Shown here piece after piece: positions 12,869 to 24,900 of a stretch of DNA of 64,000 nt (positions within the stretch are counted from its first letter, which is position 1; each line of letters starts with the position of its first letter). The notes beneath the pieces were generated by a model. That model was not told the origin of the DNA, searched no databases, and saw nothing but the letters and a program-made list of their open reading frames with translations. The stretch lies in assembly GCA_004352715.1 (NCBI GenBank), contig SCFE01000015.1, positions 2,147,749 to 2,211,748 of the forward strand, read 5' to 3'. The translations under genes and the position numbers were made by a program. The stretch is from Hofstenia miamia. Lineage: Eukaryota; Xenacoelomorpha; Acoela.

Positions 12869-15800
12869 ATATATATATATATATATATACAACCATAGAG
12901 TTTAAAAAAAATATTTGTTGAAATACCGCACTATAGATTTCGAGTAAAGTAGAAATATCATTCTCCTGCCATTAATTTTTTTTTGACATATTGGAAAGTC
13001 AAAATTTATATCACGTAGCTTTCAAAGTCATATCAATAATGCAACATTTTTCCGGGCAACTACCCTCACAAATAATTTAACTATAAAAACCTGAGTTTAA
13101 AAAATTATTTTAAGTAAATTTACGATTTCATTTTAATTAACATTGAATATCTAAGTAAGCTTACTTTGGAGTTTGGAGCAATGCATTAACTTATTATTAC
13201 GCATTTTAAATTGAAGATTAACATATAAAAAGAAGCATTAATTAGTTTCAATGTTGACTTAATTAAAGAAACACACGTTTGGAAATCGATTGTACTTAAT
13301 ATAATGATATAATTAGCTCTGATGACGTAATTCATATTTTTACTAAAATTCCGGATCTAAAAACAAAAAATATATTTCAAACACCGCTAACATAGTATTG
13401 TATGTGTCCCGACGATATGTTCTGCTTTGATCTTTATATGAAAGTTTTACAAGCAATCATATAGGAGCATCATTTTGTTCAGTTAAACGGAATTTTCCAA
13501 TGATGATTTCTCTTGGAATTATAAAATAGTGGAAGTGCGATATATCATTATATACGAGGTAGCATTAATTAATACATCGAATAAAACAGTAGGTTTTAAA
13601 GTAAAGCCTCTCTAACGGCATCATAGGAGTGTAAATGTGAAAGGAATAAAGAAAATGGTTATTTGAGCTCAGTGAACGTATCTGGGAATGCAAAATGCGA
13701 ATTCAAAGCGTAATTATGCAATTAATGGTTTGTAAATTAATTAATCTATTCAAAAGTTTCAGAGTGAGCAAACTTCAAAGAGGATAAAAGCTGTTTCTAA
13801 TTTCCTTTATTTGTCTAAAAATATTAGCAAACCTGGTTAATTATCCGTTACATCATAATCTCACAACAGCTTTTAACACTTTTGTGAAGTAATTGCAAAA
13901 TTTACACTTGTCTTTGCCATCTCCTTATGATTTTTACTTTATTAATTTCAACGCTTAAACTCATTGAAAGTTTGTGACATAATCCCAGAATGAGCTGGAA
14001 GTAGAAAAATATGTTTTATTCCAAAACATTTATGCTTCCAATATTTTTGCCATTTTCTGATTCCAGGATCTCTTGGCAGAAAAATGTAGTCTGCAATTAA
14101 TTCAGGGTCACACGTTTTCATAGAAAACCTTCAGAATAGATTTGTACATTTTTTAAAAAGTTACTTGTGTGTCTGCGCGATTTTCGTAAATCACCTTATA
14201 TCATTAATATTTATATGTTTTAGTTTATATTAACAGTAAGTTTTTAACAATGTCCTGCATCTACTTCAAATTTCTCTATTTACTGTTTTCTTTAACCAAT
14301 TAATATCTCTTAATATATAAATTTTAAGTGATTTATATACTGAATATTCTTCATTCTTGTTTGCCAAGGCTATTTTAATGTTTTTGTGTTATTTTTTGTT
14401 ACATCGCTTAGCAGAAGTCAAACTGATTGTAAGTCTTTTGATCTGCTATTTTTTACTTTGCTGCATTAGCCTATGTGTCACCACAATAATCTTTTAATTT
14501 TGATGATATATCGAGTTTAATTCTCTATTACGTAATGTAATTTTTTTACCTACTAATTCTAAATTTTTTGCTACAATACTTATAATTCCATTCCAATAAA
14601 CATTTTTTATAAAGGCATTTCCCAAAAATACTTCCAAAATTTACAATCGGCATTTAATAAACTTCCTAATAACCATTAAAATAAAATGACTTAATCATGT
14701 TTTTAGCAACTCCAACATTTTACGGAATAGCAAGTTTGGATCAACTTCTGGTGTCAGTTGTCGTGGTTTTCGTTATCTTGGTGCTAATATTTGTTCTCAT
14801 TATGGCTGCATTTCTCATGCTGCGAATGAAGAATACCCCGTTGTATCCAACGCATGGTAGCTTCATTGAACAACAAGTTTATGGTGAAAGTATGATCTTG
14901 ATTAACAGACAATATTTTTGATATGTGAAACTAAATGCTATCTCGTATGAAAGGCTAGTTAAATTTACTTAAATGGATTTCCTAGTAGGAAATTTGCTTA
15001 AACGAGGAGACAAGAGGAGTGAATTGAAGGGATTAAAGTGCACAGAATCTTAGAAAAAAATGAAACAGACAATTTAAAGGAGACTGAAAATCTGCCAGCC
15101 TTGTTTTGCTCGGGAACGGAAACAATGTAGAAAGCTCTTGTGTCAGAATTTTTAGGCGCGTTTATCTCTACTGAAGAGCACCATTGACAGATGTGCAACT
15201 ATTCATGTGATATAAGTGCAATGTAAATCTAATTTTCTTTGTTTAATTTTCTTTTTTGCGATATTCGCTTTGAATTTTTCTGATAAAAAAATTAATGGAA
15301 ATGAAGTGCCTTCTAATACATAAGCATCGATAGCAAATCATTTCTATATTTTGAAAATCATTTATATGTATTTATGATGTGCGGGTAAGGGTTCTAATCG
15401 CCATACCCGCATCTGCGCATATTTATTAGCGGGTATGGGTACGTCACATTATGAGTATCTTATAAACGTCTTTATTCAAAAACATAAATTTTATTAATAT
15501 AATGCTGGAAAAAATTAACATATCATGATTATGAATTTTATTGTAAATGTTATTGAACATGCTTAAGTTGTTAATTAGTAGCAAAGAAAATTTTATGCTT
15601 TGGTATGGTGGGTGCGAGTAATATAATATTTTTTGTTGGGCTTTTGCGGCATTTATTATATATATATAAATTTCTAATCAATGTCAAAAATGGCAACAAA
15701 TTCTTCATTTTTTATAAAATGTAGCTTTTTCATTAATTAATGAATACATTACTTAAGTAATAAAACCATATACATGCAAAAATTGAATTTGTAATTTTAG

Positions 15801-18144
15801 CGAAAGTTTGGTCAACAAACGATCAGGAGTTCGTGGAACCATTGTATTACGAGGGCGTAGAAGTCATGCTCAGTCAGTTTACCAGAGACTTAGAATCTGA
15901 TTCCATTTCTATCTATGAACGTATGTATTTTTGAGTTAATAATTTTAAGTGATGGAATAAATCAAACAAACTGCAATATTTTTGATTTACTATTTTGCAT
16001 TACGTCCATTTTTTTGCAAATTTAAAAGCCTTTTAAAATAAATTGGAAATTCAACTTGAAATTTAAAATTAATTTCTAAGTGCCGACCCAGTTGTGAAAA
16101 TTAAATATACAGGTCAATACTAAAATTCGCTTAAAATTTAATTTGATTTTTGGCTTAAACTGTGTTGTTCTAGTCCCAAAAATATCCAGTTTGCTAAAAT
16201 GAATTTTTTCCACAGTGCATCTAGTTTCCTTGTAAACGCAGTATTTGCAATTTTTTTCCAATTATCAATTTATTTAAACTCGTTCATGTTTTACTGACGC
16301 TAAGTAGATGTCAGCAAAGAAAAGAATTTTTGCTTGACATATGTGTGAGGTTGTATAAGTGATCCAAATTTCTAATTCAAAAACTCAACTGTTCAATTCA
16401 TATTTATTTTTTAAAAATTTAAGTCGAACTTTACAATTTTTTCATATTACAAAATTTTTGTTTCCTTAAATTTTTGACCTCGTGCAAATCCACATAACCT
16501 TCGCTAGATCCTATAACCATTTGCAGCAAACTACTTAATTGTTGGTGCAAGAATACTATAATTTATTTAAATTTTAAGGATTTAGCTCATATACTTGTTT
16601 TACATGGTGTTGTTTAAAACATCATCCCTTTAAGCTCTTGTGAAAGAAAATTTTCAGCAGTTGAATACAAACTTCTTTTAATTTACTTTGTGGAGAATGC
16701 CATAATCCATTAATTTATTTCTTTGATATATTTGTCTGTTCAGCACACGAAATTGTAATAAATTAACGATGCATGGGTTATTATAACGAATAACTATTTA
16801 AAAATCTAAATAGATTCTTGAATTTTACAATGCTAAATTTTAACAGTCCTATCTGAGGGAGTTCTCTACTGCATTTAGTTTAGACGAATGGGTGTGGTCA
16901 ATTGAAATTAATCGCTCAAACAAATTTTTTGTCGTGATCTTATTCTTTGTAAGCTTTCATTATGCAGTTAGGCTGGTGGGTAGGGCGCATTGGTTAATCT
17001 TTGCCGTTAGCGTCGTTCATCACTATGCCATGCTGAGTTCTTTTGTCATAAGTTGCGTTCTAATTAATATATAAATTTGTTCGACTTCATTTGTAAAATT
17101 TTAATCTGGCTTTTCGTTCTTAAGAAATCAATGAAATTGCTTACACACGCACACACACACTCACTTCCATACATATATTATTCAGTCATTATTTTGTAGA
17201 AGTTGATGCAAAGAATAGGGAACTATTATTTGCAATTTTGTTATATTTATTTTATAATTTTGGACAATTTTATAACTGAAATAAAAATTTGTCCATTCAA
17301 AAAGTTTGAAATTTAGACGAGTACTTCTTCAAAACTACTGTAAACTAATCACCATACATGTAAAATTCCCTCGTGAAATGCTGAAATTAATGGGCTAAAA
17401 TTCGAATACTATGCATGTTTCTAAAGGAAGAAGGCAAATGATAGTTACTGTCTTGTAAGCAGAAAATTCATTGTGTTTGCGCTATATTTTTCAATTTATT
17501 ATTTAGTGTGGTTTAACTATTTTGCATATGGTTTTCATCTTTATTACAACTATATACAACAAAATTGATCATTTTTTAAGGTTTGCATTCGTAGAAATTT
17601 CTTTCCCAAACTTTTTAATTAAGCAGATAGTAAATGGAAAGCTAGTCATTCCTTTTGATCCTGAACTCTGATACTTTCCCGAAAAAATTTAATTTTCCTA
17701 ATGTTCCCTCGGACAATGCGATGCAGATGCAATATCCCACTTCAAGGACTTTTATCACAGTACTTAATAACAATTCTTTTCTAAGAAACACAAAGAAACA
17801 TTCTGTTTAGATAATAAACACCAAAGGTTAAGCGCAAATTGCTCTGTAGAAATAGAATTGATATAAGGCGTCATCGACTAAGCAATTTATTTTAGTGACA
17901 CCCAATTACCAAATCCAGCTTCATTTCAATAAAGGATTGACTTCAAGAGAACCTGAATTAATTACTGAGAATTGCGATCAACCAGAATAACTATTTCATT
18001 TGCGAGCAGGATGTATTGATTTCTAAGGCTAACTTTGAGAAATCTTCTTACGCATTTTTTCTATTATTTGCATTAACATATTTTTTTAATTTTTTGAAAA
18101 TATAGCTATGACAAGTAAATGCATTCTATAATTTAGTATCAGTG

Positions 18145-18184
<40 letters not shown>

Positions 18185-21100
18185 TGTGTGTATATGAGTG
18201 TGTGTGCGTCAATTCAAAAAGCGAAAATAAATTTTTTGAATATCAAAAATGCTTGGCTATAAATTTATTGCCTCTTCAGAGATCAAATGAGAAAACTTAA
18301 ATGTCTTTTTTATTAAGAAATGTAGTATATTAGAATGATTTAACAAATAAAATACAAATGGCTATTAACTAACCATCTGTTTTCTGAATAAAGAAATCTG
18401 CCCACTAGACTTAAATTGAAAAGATTGGTCCAGCTTTTTTTCATTGACTATTATAAATTTTCTTTCATTCATTTTCAGCCTTAATAATCCATACTTTTTA
18501 ACGTTTAAACGCAAATGTTTGAATAAATTTTATTCAATTTAATTTGTATTTAAAAATAATACATTTTAATTTAATGAATGCCGCCTAAATTAAATGTTTA
18601 ATATAATTGAAAAAATAAGTGTTACAAATACTAATAGTTTGGTTGCTAGCAATTCCTTACTATATCATAGGCATAAGTAAAGCGTTGGTCCACCCATAAC
18701 CATTCGCAAAAATTATTTTTGATGAATCACTTTTAGGTTGCATGACGTTACCAAAACGCCAAGACCAATAAATTTCATGGCACTTTTTGAACCACATAGT
18801 ATTCTTTTTGCTCCCTGGCATTTGTTAGCAAAGATGATATTTTTAAAAAATATATTCTTACCTGTAGATCTACTTTTTCAAGGTGAAAATTTCTATAAAA
18901 TTGTAATTAATTATTTTGTTCGTGGTATTTGCAAAATGTCAAACATAATTTCAAGGCCAAATATAATATAGTAAGTTTGCCTCGAATAGTTAATAAACTA
19001 GTCATAAAAAGTTCTGCTTCAGTTAAAATCAAGTCTTCTGTAGTTGGTGTAATATGTAATGGGGTAATTACATAAGCAATTCATTTGTTTAGAAAATTCT
19101 GGAAAGTTTGGGGAGTATGTACCTGGTTATTTAAGGACACTGGAATCAGAAGATTTACAAATATGGTGCAAATTTCTTGATCCACAGGCAAATAAGCAGA
19201 AAAGAAGACTCTTTGCACTTGAGGCATCAATTTGTGGACAATTCAATCATGCCAACGTGCAAATGTTATACGGTGTTTACAGAAAAGGTAATTTTGTTTT
19301 AGAAAATTGAAAGAGAAAGCTATTTCCATTAGTCATTCAATATAAAAACCTATTTTGTTGTTTTACATGAATTTTGCTGTTATTTAACAGCTGACATTGT
19401 TGGTTTAAGTTATTTATCCGAAGAAATCCATTTCATAACTTTAAATAACAGAACTATTTTTAAGTATTTCTAAGCGCAAAAAATCTATAAATAATTGTAT
19501 AATAGGTTCTCCAATGATAATGACTTTGGAATTTACTGGACAAGGGTCATTGTTAAAGTTTATTCAGCAGAATCCAAATCTGGCATCATCATCATTGGTT
19601 CACATGCTGAGAGGTGTTGCTTGTGGAATGCAGTACTTATCTGGAATCGGTTATATCCACAAGGTAAATCTTTTTATCGTTAAAAGAATCTATAAGGCAT
19701 GCATAATAAGTTAATTTTCATTAGTATCATAAATATAAAAATTTTCCTATTTTTTAAAAACTACTTTAAGTCGCTTGAATGGTGCCCAAAGAGTACAGGC
19801 TGATTTGAAATGAATTTTAAATTGCAAGACATAATCTTTGTAGGAATTGGGGTTGGCTGAGGCGATTGCGTACAACAAAGAATATCCAATTTCATTGCAC
19901 AGGTGATTCAGTTGAAAGCTAATTAGACGGCAGATTGATAATCTTCTACTATTTTGAACCGCCTGTAATTTAATTGCCAATTTTCGTTAGATAACCTTCG
20001 CAATTGTTTGCTTTTGCTTAAAAGCGATTTCTGGACATACAATTAATTTTAATAATTTAAATTTTTTTCACTAATTTTCATGTTCTGTCGAAGGTTTCCA
20101 ATGATCTAGTTTAGTAAATACATTATTGGGATTTTTAAATTATTCATCAGTTTTGTATGAATATCGAGATAGAAAAAAAATTGTACATGAGATTTAATTT
20201 AAGGACAATAGGTATATTATGGTATATGGGTAAGCCAAAAATGTTTGTGATCGTCATTCAATACTTAAACTTAATTGCTTTTAGTGATTCTAGGTCGACC
20301 CAATCTTCCGTTCTGTTCCTTGTTAACTAAATGTTTTCTAAAGAAATAGTTATATATGCATAAAAGTAATTTTCTTTTGTTTTCGTGTAATTCAATTTTA
20401 ATGCACAAACCGTTTCATTGTTGTATGAAAGCATCATAACTCTTCGTAGTGAGTCATTGAATTAAGCAACACACGTTAACAATTGAAAACGGAGTTATGA
20501 TTTAATTATTTCCAAATCAATTTCAGCTTTTTTGAAGGCGCCTAGAGGCCTAGATCAAAGAACTCTACACAAACCGCTCTTAATTTTCAATATAATTCTC
20601 CCCAACATTGTAGTATTTGAAAAAACACCATTTGGGCTTCAGGGAATGTTAGCAAATAGCTATCCATTTCAAGGCTAAATTGGGTTTTATTATTTCTGTA
20701 AATAATTCTAGTTCTTATAACAGATCGATTTCGATAATAAAATGAGCAACTAGACAAATCATTTGAGCCTGGATATAACTTACCTTATATAGCAGTGGAA
20801 AACTAAGTGATGGCATACGATGTCAGAAACTTTTTATCTATTTTTATAATTCTGTGAACTTTCTAGTTTATAATCAAACTAATCATTACACAATTATTGT
20901 TATAATCATTGCGATTTTTAATAAATTTATTATGATTTTAATTAAACGAAATAACATAAATTAGGTTTTGAAATAGTAAATCACTGGAATTTGATAGGTC
21001 ACTGCTTACATTTTTTTAAACCTCCGTCCTTGTGTTTAAGAAGTTTCACGACACTGCTATAAAAAGATATGTACAGCAAGTAGGTAGGTTACGTTATACT

Positions 21101-21888
21101 GGAGGTTTGAGTTATCCAGATTCAACTGTACCAAGCTACTTAATCGAAAAATATATTACTAAGCTTCTGAAACTGATACATTTTAAAATCTAAATAACTA
21201 TGTAGAGACATCATATTTTTATATTTACATCTCCTACGAATTGTATCTTTTATGTAAAAACGAGATTATCCGAAGTATTTATCAAAAATGCATTTTTCAA
21301 TTCAATAGATTATTTGCAACTTAGGTGATTTTAATATTTAGTTGTTTGTATTAATATAGGTTTTCTTTACAATACAACGCTCAAATACTGAAAATCAGAA
21401 GCTTAAGAGAACTAGGTTTCTATTTACTGTAAGACAACCTAGCTGCTGAAACATTTAATTCTACTTATAAATGTCACAATGTGCGAAAGGAATTCTTGAC
21501 ATTATCCCAAACACTTTACAAACAATCTCTAGAAATTGCATCAAGTACCGCGAAATTTCATTGTCATGAAAGGCCCAAGTAATTTAGGAGTATCATCCTT
21601 ATTGCAAAATGTTCATTTTCTGACATGGAATGTTAAAAAATTTTATATATTCCTAGTACTCTTCTAGATTACAAGAAAGTATTCATTTCGCACACTTAAG
21701 TTGTTTTCATAAGTATTTCTATTACCTGCAATAGGCACAAAAGACTAATGGCTCATTGTATTCCTACTGAAAAATCAATAAATGCAAGAGAAATATTTGC
21801 AACAAGCATGGTGTGCTAACTATCTGAATATCAAATGTTATATTAACATTGAGATTACAGAATAAATTCCGGTAAGGGATAGATGGGC

Positions 21889-21937
<49 letters not shown>

Positions 21938-24900
21938 GAAAATTAATAATTAGCATATAGACATATTTGTTTATGTAGGTATTGCATATATGAATAAATG
22001 TTTGATCCAGAAGTGAATTTCTCATCCATTATTTTGGTTTAATTAAAAATGTCAATAGTTGATTTAGATTTCAATAAAATGTTCTTATTCTTTCTCTTTC
22101 TTAAATATAAAAAATGATTCTATTCAGAAAAAATTTGTCTGCTCAGTGTTTGTTTAAGCATCCTTGGTTTGTAAAAAAACAATTGCTCTGTATTTAGAAT
22201 TGTACAGATGTGTAATTTTTAGTATTTGCAAAATTGTAAATTTAAAATATATTCATTACTAAATTTTAAAATTTGAAGGTCATGTAAAATAATCATGTAA
22301 AAATTATTTGAATCTATCTGACTTATTTTTTTATAATTAGTGGATGCATTTTAATTCTGAATTCCTATATAAGTTTCAACGAATGATGGCAATTTACAAA
22401 AAACAATGTGTCTTTCTGCACAATCAAATTCTTAGATGTGTGCGAGACTCCAAAATTCAATGAAGTGAAATAATTGATTTCATGCTGTGTGCTTTTCTAT
22501 ACTTAATCGTCAGCCTCAAAATACTAGACTAGCATTTCAAATCACATTTGTGAATTAACATGTGAGTTAATTCTAAATCGCGTTTATCATAGCTATGGGT
22601 TTTCATTAATTCTGTTCAATTAACACAGAGATAAGATTTACATCCCAAAAACATTCAATAATTATGTTGGAAATTCAGTTTTATTATTCAAAGTGAATTT
22701 TACATTTGTTAAACATCGATATATCCTAAAACTAATAATGACGATAAATTAAATTCAAATTCTATTTTGCAATTCATATTTTACAAGCAGTGGCGTACGC
22801 AGGGGAAGACATGGTGGAATGCCCCCCGTCAGGGTTCCAAATTTGATTTTGACTGGAAAAATCAAAAAAAAATTCGTAAAAAATTGAAAAATTGAAAATC
22901 TAGGATCGTGAAATGCATTTTTTAGGGTCTATTTTCTCAATATTTTCAAAAATTTTCGCGGGGCAAAGCCCCACATTGGGTAATGACGATAATGTCCCCC
23001 CTGTCAGAAAATCCTGCGTACGCCTCTGTTTACAAGTAATTTTGTTATTTGTAAAAGTTGTCAGTCACATGTGCAGTAATTAAAAGTAGGTCTGATTCAT
23101 CGCATTGTATCTACTTGTGGAGAACTGTTCTACACCAATTGAAAAGACCTGACTAAAATATATTTCGTTTAGACTCCATCTATACAAGTTCATTGTGCCA
23201 GTTGCGGTTTGCGACTTTGCACAAGGCTAATTACTGACAAATAGAATAACTAATAATTGAATTTAGGAAACACATGGCGAAAGGTGGTAAAAATGACACT
23301 CAAATCCAGCGCCCCCGGCTCTCCGACAGAGTCGAGGACACTTCTTTTATCTTGTTGAAAAGCTCACAAATGTCTCAAGGGTGACCAATTAAATACAAAT
23401 CCCTCTTTCAATAACAGCCTATCAAAGTCTTTATTAAACACAATAACAATTATATTGATGCAGTTTCTAAAATAAATTATTCATATTTTCAAAGTCGCAC
23501 AGGCAACATTTAAGTTTCCCTAGTAGAGTAAACAACAGCAAAATTCATAAATTTAAAAAAATAATCATCTACAAATCAATTTTTTGATAATTTTTGTATA
23601 TCACTAGATTGTATGACTGCATTTGGCCATAGTAAGATTATTGGTTGATATTTGGGTAATTCCCCTCAACTAATCCAGACGGACCTACTTTTAACCCTCT
23701 ATGCGTACTTGACCTAATTATGATAACAGGGTGGTCCTAAATATATTCTTTTACGTAATCCTTGCCCCTTTTTACATACATTTTATACATGATTAATTTT
23801 TGTTTTTATTAGGGTAACGGACGTAGGATGTCGATGTTATATATGCTTGCTTGCTTTTTGGTTTCTGCAGATTGCGTTGATACAATAAAATGCATTGTGC
23901 ATTTACTTGATTTATTTTCAATAGTAATTGCCTTTACAAATTGTATTCTATGAGTACTGTTCATCTAAATTTGAATAAAAATTAATTAAATTTGAGTGAA
24001 TGATTTGTTATCGTGCTTTCGTAATGAATTTATTGGTTCTTTCCATTCCCGTCTTGTTTTTCATTTTTGTATAACTGGTGAATTCTGAATTAATTTATGA
24101 ACGGTGAAAAGTCTGTAATTGTTAAGGAATAACAATTATAACATAATTTCTAGCTTTACAAACATTTTGAAATTTCTGATAGCCTTCGATAGTCAATTCT
24201 TTTTGTGACAGTTTTAACAATTATTATTGGAGAGGTTTCTATACACAGACTTCTAAATTGACGCGAGAAACGGTCCCACGTGTGGATGCCAATTAATTTG
24301 GCAATTCAGACATTTCTTCAAATTATTATTTTAGGTACTTACGGCGAACAACACGCTGGTATCAAGTAACAACGTATGCAAAATCTCTGGTTTTGATATG
24401 AGAGCCAATCTCGATGAATTAGGCGACAATATGGTAAGTAAATCTTTAGTTTGACTTGACATTTGCCAAGTGTTTAAATTACGTAAACTCAAGAACTTTC
24501 AATGTAGGAGTACGTGTTTATACCGTTTACTTTGTACATTCTTTGACAAATCTACCTTAAATCAACACAGATTATCAGCATTCGATAAAACGAAATATTG
24601 ATGCAATTTTCTTACTAAATTGAAACCTTAGATTTTTAAATTTTCATATGCATTACAAAACCTCTTAATTTTAGCGTGCTTTCATTGGAGTTTCTATTAG
24701 TTGGTGCATGCTAATAGACATGAGTAGATGTTTGTGTCATTTAAGTTGAATATTTGTAGACCTTATTTTGCTGATGAAGAAAACTGTCAAAAATATTCTG
24801 TATTATTTTTAAGGCTTAGTTTACATATGACGTCATATATAATAACAATTTGTGTATGTAAGGTATTCTGTAACATGGTTGGCGAAAGTAATTTGTCAAA

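Noticed and set aside
15381-15450. GC-rich CGGGTA repeats that might be another MITE
   Set aside because: Resembles the 30906 element, but no second end or target duplication could be defined.
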